From Hominenteromicrobium sp964531265 (GTDB taxonomy: Bacteria; Bacillota; Clostridia; Oscillospirales; Acutalibacteraceae), in contig CAZHDW010000016.1 in NCBI GenBank assembly GCA_964531265.1, positions 1 through 42,075 on the forward strand: a DNA stretch of 42,075 nucleotides, read 5' to 3'. The number at the start of each line of letters is the position of its first letter. Within the stretch, counting starts at the first letter, position 1. This document shows positions 22,865 through 30,520 of the stretch, piece by piece. The position numbers were made by a program, and so were the translations under genes. Under the pieces are notes generated by a model. The model searched no databases and was not told the DNA's origin. It was given only the letters and a program-made list of their open reading frames with translations.

Positions 22865-23730
22865 TTCATGCGACCTGCAAGCTGTAACGCAAAATCGCGC
22901 AGGAAAGCGGCATCACCGTCAAAAGCTGTAAGTGCCTCAATTGCAGACGCAGTATAGGAATCCACCAGCTCTTGCGCTTTGTCTACGCCAAGTATCGCGG
23001 CATAGGTGCACTTTTCATTTTCCGCATCCATACCGGTATTCTTGCCGAGCTCATCGGCAGAGCCGATAACATCCAGAATATCATCGCGTATCTGAAAGGC
23101 AAGCCCTATATAGAGTGCATATTTCTCGGCAGCACTTATCAGGCTGTCGTCAGCACCTGCCGCTATACAGCCCATCATGCATGCAGCCATGATAAGATTG
23201 GCAGTCTTGCCCGTATCCTTTTCACGGAGAACCTCAAGTGACACGGACTTGCCCTCGGTTTCAAGATCTATGCACTGTCCGCCCACCATGCCCTGCTCGC
23301 CGGCACATTTTGCCAGCACAGCGGCTGCTTTCGCACAATTCTCAGCTCCGACCCTGCCTATAGCCTCCGCGCTGAGAGCTGTTTCAAATGCCTTTGTCAA
23401 AAGTCCGTCACCGGCCAGCAGAGCAAAGCTCTCGCCGAAAACCTTATGGTTTGACGGCTTTCCGCGACGCATATCGTCATTATCCATACAGGGCAGGTCA
23501 TCATGTATGAGCGAATAAGCATGTACCATTTCGACTGCACATGCAAACGGCATGGCATCCTCTTCCCTGCCGCCGCACAGCAAACAGAATTCAACAGCAA
23601 GCCTTGCACGTATGCGCTTGCCGCCATTTAGCAACGAATATCTCATGGAATCCGTTACAGTCTTATACAGCTTGTCTGTTTCGGGCACAAATCTGTTAAG
23701 TGCGTCTTCTATACGCTCTACGCGGCTCAT
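22861..23730 (-). CDS. ispA: Polyprenyl (farnesyl/geranylgeranyl) diphosphate synthase
   Basis: A trans-prenyltransferase that builds C15-C20 isoprenoid chains from IPP and DMAPP for quinone and undecaprenyl phosphate synthesis. The 289-residue product has LLNGGKRIRARLAVEF, the first aspartate-rich motif within HDDLPCMDNDD (76-86) followed by MRRGKPSNHKVFGE, GGQCIDLE, and the second motif FQIRDDILDVIGSADELGK. Position beside xseB is conserved in many bacteria. The start lies one base after the xseB stop and the gene overlaps rluA by four bases. Confidence 0.95.
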   Translation of the reverse strand: MSRVERIEDALNRFVPETDKLYKTVTDSMRYSLLNGGKRIRARLAVEFCLLCGGREEDAMPFACAVEMVHAYSLIHDDLPCMDNDDMRRGKPSNHKVFGESFALLAGDGLLTKAFETALSAEAIGRVGAENCAKAAAVLAKCAGEQGMVGGQCIDLETEGKSVSLEVLREKDTGKTANLIMAACMMGCIAAGADDSLISAAEKYALYIGLAFQIRDDILDVIGSADELGKNTGMDAENEKCTYAAILGVDKAQELVDSYTASAIEALTAFDGDAAFLRDFALQLAGRMK

Positions 23731-23731
23731 A

Positions 23732-23941
23732 TTACGGCTCCTTTGCTTCGGAGATATTTGAAAGCTCCGTTATTTTCAATTCGGCCTTTTGCAGAGCTTC
23801 ATAGCAAAAAGCCGAAAGTTCAGTTCCCTCGGCAAAAAGCTTCAGGGATTCCTCAAGCGTTGCATTGCCACGCTCCAAAAGCTCGGTTATCTCACGAAGA
23901 CGAGTCAGGGCGTCTTCAAATTTTAAAGTTTTCTTTGCCAA
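23732..23941 (-). CDS. xseB: Exodeoxyribonuclease VII small subunit
   Basis: XseB binds several copies to one XseA to form the single-strand nuclease ExoVII. The 69-residue product reads MAKKTLKFEDALTRLREITE and continues with LLERGNATLEESLKLFAEGTEL, the family core. I choose the TTG at 23941 because AAAGGAG lies ten bases before it and the protein then starts just ahead of the conserved FEDALxRL. An ATG at 23977, inside the xseA end, has no binding site. The next gene, ispA, follows after one base. Confidence 0.93.
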   Translation of the reverse strand: MAKKTLKFEDALTRLREITELLERGNATLEESLKLFAEGTELSAFCYEALQKAELKITELSNISEAKEP

Positions 23942-23957
23942 TCGGATCGATCTCCTT

Positions 23958-25175
23958 TCAAGCGTCCTCTGCTCCATGCAGATTACATTCCAATACGGAT
24001 AAATTCATACTGCCATCCGAAAGCTCAGCATGAAGAACATCGCCAACCTTAACTGAGCCGACGGTCGCAATGGGCTCGCCGGTATCTTTGCGGAGCATGG
24101 CATATCCTCTCGAAAGCACCTTTAGCGGACTCATGGCTTCAAGCTTTCCGGAAAGCTGTGCCAAGCATTCCTTTTCGCCAAGCAAGCGCTCCTGACCTGC
24201 ACTTTTCAGCCTTTGCACGGTTGAATCGAGCATGGCACGTCTGTCGTATACCATGGAGGTCGGTTGTTTGAGCGTCTTGGATGCAAGAACTGAATCAAGC
24301 ATCTGGCAGCAATCATTTATCAGTGCCTTTTCAGCCTGCTGCATACGCCTGGACATAGTATCCAGATTCATCCTAACCTCGAGTATGTCCGGCACTGCAA
24401 GCTCTGCCGCAGCACTCGGAGTGGGTGCTCTGAGATCAGCGACAAAATCGCAAATCGTAAAGTCGGTCTCATGGCCGACAGCGGATATTACCGGTATTTC
24501 AGATGCGAAAACAGCCCTTGCGAGTGCTTCATCATTGAAGGCCGCAAGATCCTCGGCGGAGCCGCCACCTCTACCGATGAGTATCACATCCGCACATTTT
24601 TTGCGGTTCATCTCAGTAAGTGCCTCTATCAGCTGCTTTGGTGCATCCTCCCCCTGAACGAGGGTCGGCTTAAACACAATTGTGGCTACCGGCCATCTTC
24701 TGGAAATAATATTGAGCATATCCTGTACGGCTGCACCTGTGGGAGACGTGATGACGCCTATTCTGAACGGAAACTGCGGCATCTCCTTTTTATGCTCATC
24801 CGAAAACAGCCCCTCCTTCGAGAGTTTTTCCTTTAGCTGCTCAAAAGCTATGCTGAGTGCGCCGACACCGTCCGGCTGCATTTCCTCAACATAGAATTGA
24901 TACTGACCACTCGGCTCATATACCGACACTCTGCCGCGAACTATGACACGCATTCCGTCCTTGGGACGAAAGCGCAATCTGCGTGCGGCATTCGAGAACA
25001 TGACCGACTTAATAATAGATTTTTCATCCTTAAGCGAAAAATACAGATGTCCCGATCTGTAATGATCCGTATAGTTTGATATTTCCGCAGAGACATAAAT
25101 ATCATTCAGTCTGCCATCGCCCTCGATAAGGGACTTGAGGAAGAAGTTTACCTGTGAAACAGATAAAACGCGCAA
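23958..25175 (-). CDS. xseA: Exodeoxyribonuclease VII large subunit
   Basis: Catalytic subunit of ExoVII, which degrades single-stranded DNA in both directions. The 405-residue protein starts with the OB fold (LSVSQVNFFLKSLIEGDGRL, VSAEISNYTDHYRSGHLYFSLKD), then the catalytic domain: PFRIGVITSPTGAAVQDMLNII, GRGGGSAEDLAAFNDEALARAV and the conserved ISAVGHETDFTICDFVADLRAPTPSAAAEL, a coiled-coil region, and the end LSRGYAMLRK. It follows the TsaD-like gene with no gap and is translated with xseB. Confidence 0.97.
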   Translation of the reverse strand: MRVLSVSQVNFFLKSLIEGDGRLNDIYVSAEISNYTDHYRSGHLYFSLKDEKSIIKSVMFSNAARRLRFRPKDGMRVIVRGRVSVYEPSGQYQFYVEEMQPDGVGALSIAFEQLKEKLSKEGLFSDEHKKEMPQFPFRIGVITSPTGAAVQDMLNIISRRWPVATIVFKPTLVQGEDAPKQLIEALTEMNRKKCADVILIGRGGGSAEDLAAFNDEALARAVFASEIPVISAVGHETDFTICDFVADLRAPTPSAAAELAVPDILEVRMNLDTMSRRMQQAEKALINDCCQMLDSVLASKTLKQPTSMVYDRRAMLDSTVQRLKSAGQERLLGEKECLAQLSGKLEAMSPLKVLSRGYAMLRKDTGEPIATVGSVKVGDVLHAELSDGSMNLSVLECNLHGAEDA

Positions 25176-26111
25176 TCAGAATCCCTCCTCGCGAAGTGAA
25201 GCCAACACAGCGGTACCGGCAGCATTATCAGCAGAAAACCTCGGCTCTGCAAAAAAAGCTCCGTACTTATCCGTCATTCTCTTACGAAGCATTGAATTCG
25301 AAGATACTCCACCCGAAAACAGCAACGGAAGCTCTCCGTATTCCTTTAACAGTTCTATTGTCATCTGCTCTATGGAGCTGATGACATATTCTATACAGGT
25401 CGCCGCTATTTCCTCCGGTGAAGCACCCTTTTCAAGCAAAGTACGGCACTTATTCTCGACACCGGAAAGAGAGCAGCACGCGCCCTTCATCGACGCACGG
25501 GCTTTGATTTTTCCGTTATACTGCACAGCAAGCGGATCGAGATGCTTTCCGGCCGGGAAGCTCAGTCCAAGCATAACGCCTATCCTGTCTATCACCTGCC
25601 CAGCCTTAAGATCGAGAGAATTTGCAACAAGTCTTGTTGAGAGTATGTTATCTGCGGACGGCTCGACCAATACGGCCTCGGTAGTACCGCCGGAAAGATG
25701 AAACGCAATAAAGCGCTCCTTAAGCAGTTCAAGACGTCCTGCACTGTAGAGTGCGGCGGCAATATGGCCCTGCTGATGCGAGAAGCTGTAAAGCGGAATG
25801 CCTAATGCCTGGGACAAAATGCTTGCCGTACCGCATCCGACAAGAAAGCACGGCATGTATGAATCCTCGGCCTCTCTCGGACGGCTCGAAACGCCGACAG
25901 CTCTGACCGAGCCTATACTTGAGCCTAAACGCCCCATAACCTCCGGTAGCTGCCTTGTATGGTGAAACACAGCATCGCTCTGGCGAAGGCCTATCTCTCC
26001 TGCCTTAACCGGCAGCAGCTTGCCCTCGCTGTGCATTTCCCCGTTTATAAGCACCGCAGCGCTCGTCGTATAATTGCTGGTATCTATACCGAGAGCATTG
26101 ATATCAAGCAT
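25176..26111 (-). CDS. TsaD/Kae1 (peptidase M22) paralogue
   Basis: A 311-residue ASKHA-fold protein related to the tRNA t6A synthase TsaD. It opens ALGIDTSNYTTSAAVLING; the metal-binding HxxxH is H112/H116 in SHQQGHIAAAL, replacing the HMEGH of true TsaD; the nucleotide-binding region reads FHLSGGTTEAVLV, and FSGGVSSNSMLRKR and FSADNAAGTAVLA follow. The N-terminal GVVPExASRxH loop of TsaD is changed to GLRQSDAVFHHTRQLPEV. It is therefore likely not the main t6A enzyme but the clostridial second copy, whose function is unknown. It overlaps nusB by eight bases and abuts xseA. Confidence 0.85.
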   Translation of the reverse strand: MLDINALGIDTSNYTTSAAVLINGEMHSEGKLLPVKAGEIGLRQSDAVFHHTRQLPEVMGRLGSSIGSVRAVGVSSRPREAEDSYMPCFLVGCGTASILSQALGIPLYSFSHQQGHIAAALYSAGRLELLKERFIAFHLSGGTTEAVLVEPSADNILSTRLVANSLDLKAGQVIDRIGVMLGLSFPAGKHLDPLAVQYNGKIKARASMKGACCSLSGVENKCRTLLEKGASPEEIAATCIEYVISSIEQMTIELLKEYGELPLLFSGGVSSNSMLRKRMTDKYGAFFAEPRFSADNAAGTAVLASLREEGF

Positions 26112-26523
26112 TTTTTGCCTCGTTCACGCTCTTGGCAACGGAGGAAAGAACTCCGTTTACATAGGATGCATCCTTTTCGTTTCCGTATATCTTTGCAAGC
26201 TCAACAGCCTCATTGATAGAAACACTGACGGGAACATCATCGGAATTCAAGAACTCGATTTCACATACCGCAAGGCGAAGTATCGCAAGTGTTACCTTGG
26301 AGAGTCTGCGAAGATTCCAGCCCCTTATGTGCTTTGTGATGGTTTCATCTATCTCGGGCAGATGCTGCTCTGCGAGCATTGTCAGCTTTTCACAATAGTC
26401 ATCCATTTCCACACATCTTGCTTCTACAGCCGCTTCAATGATATCGGCCATGGAGTTGTCACTGACTGATTTTTCGAACAGGAGGATAAATGCCAATTCT
26501 CTTGATTCGTGTCTTTTTTTCAT
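26104..26523 (-). CDS. nusB: Transcription antitermination factor NusB
   Basis: NusB with NusE (S10) binds boxA RNA and lets RNA polymerase read through rRNA operons. The 139-residue product begins MKKRHESRELAFILLFEKSV, with KHIRGWNLRRLSKVTLAILR, EIEFLNSDDVPVSVSINEAVELAKIYG and the end ASYVNGVLSSVAKSV, all typical. I start at ATG 26523 with GAAAGGAAG in front. The reading frame stays open upstream for 27 codons to an ATG at 26604, across a terminator hairpin, without a good binding site. A leader with terminator (26544-26579) separates it from its promoter at 26665-26693. Confidence 0.95.
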   Translation of the reverse strand: MKKRHESRELAFILLFEKSVSDNSMADIIEAAVEARCVEMDDYCEKLTMLAEQHLPEIDETITKHIRGWNLRRLSKVTLAILRLAVCEIEFLNSDDVPVSVSINEAVELAKIYGNEKDASYVNGVLSSVAKSVNEAKNA

Positions 26524-26543
26524 AGTTATACTTCCTTTCATAG

Positions 26544-26579
26544 CAAAAAAGAAACCCGCTGTTTCAAACGAACAGCGGG
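26544..26579 (-). terminator. Intrinsic terminator in the nusB leader
   Basis: On the minus strand CCCGCTGTT (26571-26579) and AACAGCGGG (26555-26563) form a nine-base GC-rich stem with a seven-base loop, followed by TTTCTTTTTT. It lies downstream of the only visible nusB promoter and 21 bases before the nusB start, so nusB transcription must pass it. It would also stop read-through from spoIIIAH. Confidence 0.85.
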
Positions 26580-26663
26580 CAGCAAGAGCCAAATAAGCGC
26601 ACATATGGCGCAATTCCAGTCTAAAGTTTTCAAGCTTCTCGCAACACGTTGTTGTTCGAGAAG
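26580..26663 (-). promoter_or_regulatory. nusB leader RNA with inverted repeat and boxA-like stretches
   Basis: Between the promoter and the terminator the minus strand carries an inverted repeat CTTCTCG (26657-26663) / CGAGAAG (26635-26641) that straddles the expected transcription start, the stretch CTTGAAAACTTT (about 26623-26634), and GGCTCTTGCTG (about 26580-26590). The last two resemble parts of the NusB-binding boxA element (GCTCTT, TTGAAAAC). The resemblance is partial; the regulatory role is inference. Confidence 0.4.
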
Positions 26664-26664
26664 T

Positions 26665-26693
26665 ATTATATCATATTCCCCGAGGAAATGCAA
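26665..26693 (-). promoter_or_regulatory. Promoter of the nusB-tsaD-like-xseAB-ispA-rluA operon
   Basis: Minus strand TTGCAT (26688-26693), 17-base spacer, perfect TATAAT (26665-26670). It lies 34 bases after the spoIIIAH stop codon and would start RNA near 26658. Confidence 0.75.
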
Positions 26694-26726
26694 CAAATAT
26701 CAGCTTGGATACATGAGGTATCGGCG

Positions 26727-27311
26727 TTACTCCGATATGATTTTAATCTTATCCGCCGCAAGGCCTGTTTCGGACACCACAATATCCTTTACTATGAGTG
26801 CATTCTGCTCATTATCCATGTCACCCTTGACTACAACAGTGCAGGCATCGCCGTTTATGTAGGCTACGCACTCGGAAAAGCCCTTGGCCTGTACAAGGGA
26901 CTCTATGTTGGTCTCTTTAAGTATATTCTGGGCAATAGCGGCGGCCTCGCTGACCGCGGCCTCCTTTACAGCCGTGTCGGCCTGAGCATCCTCCAGAACA
27001 TCCTCCAAAAGTTCCACAGCCTCATCCCTTGCAGTCTGTCGGGACATCCGTGCATCCGAAAAAGCATCTGCTTTGGCTACCGTCTCTTCTGCACTCTGCG
27101 CCATATCCGCCGACACCTCCACGCCGTCCGATACAGTCTCAATATAGTTGCTGTTGACAAGCTGTGCCGCACCCAATGCACTTGAGCTGTCATCCTCAGC
27201 TCCATCCTCAAGCTTCACATTTGTTCCGGAAAACTGCCAGTTCAGATATACCGCCGCACCGAGTGCCAGAACAAGTGAAGCCAATATGAGTTGTCTTTTT
27301 CCGTATTTCAT
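26727..27311 (-). CDS. spoIIIAH: Stage III sporulation protein AH
   Basis: SpoIIIAH is the mother-cell protein with a YscJ/FliF-like ring domain that meets SpoIIQ across the septum to form the feeding channel. The 194-residue product has a single N-terminal membrane segment (about 7-23, QLILASLVLALGAAVYLNW), a variable acidic linker, a helix rich in alanine and glutamate (about 85-130), and the ring domain LVQAKGFSECVAYINGDACTVVVKGDMDN to the end, a well-kept family region. GGAGG sits seven bases before the ATG at 27311. It is the last gene of the spoIIIA operon, 25 bases after spoIIIAG. Confidence 0.94.
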   Translation of the reverse strand: MKYGKRQLILASLVLALGAAVYLNWQFSGTNVKLEDGAEDDSSSALGAAQLVNSNYIETVSDGVEVSADMAQSAEETVAKADAFSDARMSRQTARDEAVELLEDVLEDAQADTAVKEAAVSEAAAIAQNILKETNIESLVQAKGFSECVAYINGDACTVVVKGDMDNEQNALIVKDIVVSETGLAADKIKIISE

Positions 27312-27336
27312 GATTAAACCTCCGATCATCGTTTGT

Positions 27337-27906
27337 TCATGTATATTCAGCACACCCTGTCACACATACCTGTGTTGAGGACAAATCAAACGCAGTTTTT
27401 ACAGCCTGCGTAATTCTTTCTCTTATCGCCGCTTCACCGCCTCTCTTTGAAACCACAACAACGCCGAGCACCTCCGGCTGTGTCTGCATGACTATTAACG
27501 GCTTCTGTGAACCGTCGGAGGCCTTGACTATGATATAGGTTTTCTCAGTATCGCCGTCAGTCTGCGTTTTATTGATATCCTCTCCGCTGAATTCCTGGGA
27601 ATTTCGTTCGCTCCTCTTGTCCTCGGTAGCATAGACAGTCTCGCCCGACGAACGCAGTGTGACCGTCACATGCGGTGCAGCCTCACCGGTTATGGCCGAA
27701 ACCATATCCGCTATCTGCTTCGAGATTTTTTCCGATGCATCGGGCACAGCTTCTGTTTGGATTGTTTCTTTAACAGTCGCTTTCTCGCTCTTTTCAGGCA
27801 ACATCAGAACAAGCAGTGCTGCAATTATCGCTACACCTATCATGATATATGTACCCTTGCCGCTTTTAATGAGCGCTTTCAATCTCTCGCGTACATTGTC
27901 CTCCAT
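27337..27906 (-). CDS. spoIIIAG: Stage III sporulation protein AG
   Basis: SpoIIIAG forms a large 30-fold ring like those of type III secretion systems in the mother-cell side of the channel. The 189-residue product starts MEDNVRERLKALIKSGKG, has one membrane segment (about 20-36, YIMIGVAIIAALLVLML), then a ring-building domain: VTVTLRSSGETVYATEDKR, YIIVKASDGSQKPLIVMQTQPEVLGVVVV and RERITQAVKTAFDLSSTQVCV. The ATG at 27906 shares a base with the spoIIIAF stop (TAATG) and has GGAGG ten bases before, so the in-frame extension to 28002 is rejected. Confidence 0.94.
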   Translation of the reverse strand: MEDNVRERLKALIKSGKGTYIMIGVAIIAALLVLMLPEKSEKATVKETIQTEAVPDASEKISKQIADMVSAITGEAAPHVTVTLRSSGETVYATEDKRSERNSQEFSGEDINKTQTDGDTEKTYIIVKASDGSQKPLIVMQTQPEVLGVVVVSKRGGEAAIRERITQAVKTAFDLSSTQVCVTGCAEYT

Positions 27907-28349
27907 TATATATAAACCTCCACCGGTATTTGATTCTGTAGGCTTGCGCTTATCAGAGCGTAAGCTCGCTCCCTGTCCGCAGCATACAGCACTTGCACAC
28001 ACACCCTGTCAATTGTGACCTCTCCGCTGTCATTCTGCCGGTATCTGACTTCAAGCTGCTCCACGTCGACATCGGCAGCCACCAAAAGCTCGATGAGTCC
28101 GCTTTGCAGTTCAGCAATGCCCTTCTCGCAGATCATCTGCTCGAGTGACATATTTTTATCCACCAATGCATCCTGTGCTTCAATATTGATATCGATGCGC
28201 ATTACTCCGGATATCAGAACCGCAAGTATTATAACAATTGATGTTCCCCTGACAAAATCACCGATCTTTTCCGGAAAAAGTCGCGATATCACCGCTACCG
28301 CCACAAGCACAGTGCATACTTCAAAGGTCAATTTATACGCTTCACTCAT
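27906..28349 (-). CDS. spoIIIAF: Stage III sporulation protein AF
   Basis: A 147-residue membrane protein of the SpoIIIA complex. It has two hydrophobic segments at the N terminus (KLTFEVCTVLVAVAVISRLF and GDFVRGTSIVIILAVLISGVM) and a soluble C-terminal domain with QLEVRYRQNDSGEVTIDRVCVQVL, resembling a small ring-building fold. Length and layout are close to the family. It overlaps spoIIIAE by eight bases and spoIIIAG by one, showing tight coupling. Confidence 0.9.
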   Translation of the reverse strand: MSEAYKLTFEVCTVLVAVAVISRLFPEKIGDFVRGTSIVIILAVLISGVMRIDINIEAQDALVDKNMSLEQMICEKGIAELQSGLIELLVAADVDVEQLEVRYRQNDSGEVTIDRVCVQVLYAADRERAYALISASLQNQIPVEVYI

Positions 28350-29445
28350 AGCTGCCCCTCACACACAAGAGCAGGGCCGCGGAGATGATCGCCACACAGC
28401 CGCTGCTGAACAAAAGCGCCAGCAGAATCTTTAAGGCCGATTCACAGCCGGAAGCGAAGACCCCCATGCTTCGGGCAGCGAACAGATCTGCCATCACAGA
28501 GATAGCACGACTGACCGCTATCCACACGAGCATTTCAAGCCACAGCGGAAGCTGAATTGCAATTGCAGTAAGTATCCCGAATGCACCGACACCCGCCTTC
28601 ACCGTGCTTACTCCGGACGTTATGACGGATATCGCGTCGCCAAAGGCACTGCCGACTATGGGAATCGTGCTTGAAGCTATCATTTTGAGCGCCTTGCTTT
28701 TGGCTAAGTCGGTCTGAGAGGACAGTACCGTCTGCATGGATAGAATTCCGGTGAAAACAGTAACACAAGCCGTAAGTGCCCATTTTACCGCCTTACTGAT
28801 ATCCTCCGTAAAGCGCGTCAGCCTTGTGTCCACGAGGGACGATACACTTGTGACTGCCAAAAAAACCCGTGTCAAGGGCATTATAACCTGCTGAGATATA
28901 GCTGTAAGCAGATTGGCCGCAGTTATAGTAAGTGCACCATAGACGCTCCCTGCCATTGAATTTCCGGACAGCACCAATATTCCGGTATATATGGGTATTG
29001 CCGCGAGCATAAATGTATTGACGGCTGTAATGATCGTTGATGTTCTTTCAAGCAGCACTATCATACGGGGAAGAAAAACCATTGCGGCCGCTGCTGCCTC
29101 AAGTAATTCAAAGAGGCTTTGAAGTTTATCCGTGCAGATTTCTTTGGCGGCTGCTATGATAAGAACAGAGACCAAAAGCACAAGGATTGATCTCACCGGT
29201 ACATTGATATTGCTTTTCAAATCATTAAGAGCAGAATTGAGCATTTTCTCAATACTGTCGGGCTGAAAACCATCGGTGGTTATCTGTGCGCTATCGAGCA
29301 ACTCACGCGTCTCACCGGGAACCATGCTCTCCAAGTCAACAGCTCCGCTCTTTTCATATATTTCATCCGTTTCTGCTGCATGAACCGTAATTGACAGAAT
29401 AATGGCCGTAACAACAGCAAATAATATACCTCGAATTCCTTTCAT
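28342..29445 (-). CDS. spoIIIAE: Stage III sporulation protein AE
   Basis: SpoIIIAE is the large polytopic membrane component of the channel. The 367-residue product has an N-terminal signal-like helix (GILFAVVTAIILSITVHAAE, likely cleaved), an extracytoplasmic stretch, and about seven to eight membrane segments. Conserved runs are SMAGSVYGALTITAANLLTAISQQVIMPLTRVFL, TGILSMQTVLSSQTDLAKSKALKMI and the glycine-rich IPIVGSAFGDAISVITSGVSTVKAGVGAFG. These match the family. It overlaps spoIIIAD by four bases. Confidence 0.94.
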   Translation of the reverse strand: MKGIRGILFAVVTAIILSITVHAAETDEIYEKSGAVDLESMVPGETRELLDSAQITTDGFQPDSIEKMLNSALNDLKSNINVPVRSILVLLVSVLIIAAAKEICTDKLQSLFELLEAAAAAMVFLPRMIVLLERTSTIITAVNTFMLAAIPIYTGILVLSGNSMAGSVYGALTITAANLLTAISQQVIMPLTRVFLAVTSVSSLVDTRLTRFTEDISKAVKWALTACVTVFTGILSMQTVLSSQTDLAKSKALKMIASSTIPIVGSAFGDAISVITSGVSTVKAGVGAFGILTAIAIQLPLWLEMLVWIAVSRAISVMADLFAARSMGVFASGCESALKILLALLFSSGCVAIISAALLLCVRGSYE

Positions 29446-29831
29446 GATATCAATATCTCCCGAATTAGCTGAAGAAACTGATTGAGCGGAGACAACATAA
29501 TGGCAGTTATCACGACCTTCGCTGAAAGCTCCACCCCAAGCGCAAGGGCCTTTTCACCTGCGTCATCGCACATCCGTCCTGCTATCCCGGCTGTCAGCGC
29601 TATTCCGAGTGCTTTGATCAACACCGAAAACACCTCGTACAGCTCGCTGCTGTCCGCAAGCTGCTCTATCGAGTCGATAACTTCGGAAATGCTCGGCAGG
29701 ACAAGCAGGAGTATGAGCACAAGTGAGGCCGTGGACAGCAGAAAGGCAATTTCCGCAGTTGCTTTCTTTATCATTGCCTTACAAACCGCAGTGAAAAGTG
29801 CCACAAACGACACTATAAGCACCATATTCAT
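29442..29831 (-). CDS. spoIIIAD: Stage III sporulation protein AD
   Basis: A 129-residue integral membrane protein with four hydrophobic segments. Family features include the run KKATAEIAFLLSTASLVLILLLVL, IEQLADSSELYEVFSVLIKALGIALTAGIAGRMCDDAGEKALALGVELSAKVVI, which is the most conserved part. It overlaps spoIIIAC and spoIIIAE by four bases each (ATGA-type junctions), so all are translated together. Its exact job within the channel is unknown. Confidence 0.92.
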   Translation of the reverse strand: MNMVLIVSFVALFTAVCKAMIKKATAEIAFLLSTASLVLILLLVLPSISEVIDSIEQLADSSELYEVFSVLIKALGIALTAGIAGRMCDDAGEKALALGVELSAKVVITAIMLSPLNQFLQLIREILIS

Positions 29832-30022
29832 AGGTCGAATACCGATTTTATAGTATCAAACAGCACGCTTATCTGAGTAATTATCATCATCAGAACAACG
29901 ATCAGGCCTGCCAGGGTCGTCATCATGGCCTGCTCTTCACGGCCGGAACGGATGAGCAATTGATTCAAAACTGCTACGATTATTCCTATTGCGGCTATTT
30001 TGAATATGAGGTCTACTTCCAT
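29828..30022 (-). CDS. spoIIIAC: Stage III sporulation protein AC
   Basis: A 64-residue membrane protein, normal for the family, with two helices: DLIFKIAAIGIIVAVLNQLL and MTTLAGLIVVLMMIITQISVLF, separated by RSGREEQAM. It pairs with the similar SpoIIIAD. GGAAATACC-like sequence with weak binding strength precedes the start, so translation probably depends on coupling to spoIIIAB 21 bases upstream. Confidence 0.92.
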   Translation of the reverse strand: MEVDLIFKIAAIGIIVAVLNQLLIRSGREEQAMMTTLAGLIVVLMMIITQISVLFDTIKSVFDL

Positions 30023-30043
30023 GGTATTTCCTTTCCCCGCTCT

Positions 30044-30520
30044 CTATATGACGACGATCGCAGTTATGATCCCCGAAAACAACCCTAAAACGGTGCATAT
30101 TCGGCACTTTGAGGTTGCTGCTTCCTCGGCTCTTCTTAGATGAGCTTCTGCTTTTTCCTCAAACATTGCTATATGTGACAGTAGCCCGTCCATATCAGAC
30201 TTGCCATATCCTGCTATAAAAGCTTTTGCAAGGGATGCGTCATCATTATCTTGAAAAAAGCGATCCGATGCTGAATTCCATGCCGATATTGGCTCAGGGA
30301 GTGTCCCCACAATCTGCAAAAACTCATTATCCCTGTTCATGTCGATCACAGTTTTCAACTCTCCCGAGGTATATACTGCCGCAGCCTTTATTGAACGGAT
30401 TGCATCCAGAAGCACAGTAAGCTCATTAACACGCATTTTCAAACGCATTGCTTCAAACGACCCAGCGAACAAGCCTGCCACTATTATCATCGGCACCAGC
30501 AATATCCTCACAAAGTTCAC
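30044..30520 (-). CDS. spoIIIAB: Stage III sporulation protein AB
   Basis: SpoIIIAB resembles the GspF/PilC-type platform proteins and would connect the SpoIIIAA ATPase to the membrane. The 158-residue product has a short N-terminal helix (RILLVPMIIVAGLFAGSFEA), a cytoplasmic helical middle (RVNELTVLLDAIRSIKAAAVYTSGELKTVI), and a C-terminal helix (ICTVLGLFSGIITAIVVI). The likely GTG start lies inside spoIIIAA, giving an overlap of 68 bases; a start a few codons later cannot be ruled out. Confidence 0.9.
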   Translation of the reverse strand: MNFVRILLVPMIIVAGLFAGSFEAMRLKMRVNELTVLLDAIRSIKAAAVYTSGELKTVIDMNRDNEFLQIVGTLPEPISAWNSASDRFFQDNDDASLAKAFIAGYGKSDMDGLLSHIAMFEEKAEAHLRRAEEAATSKCRICTVLGLFSGIITAIVVI

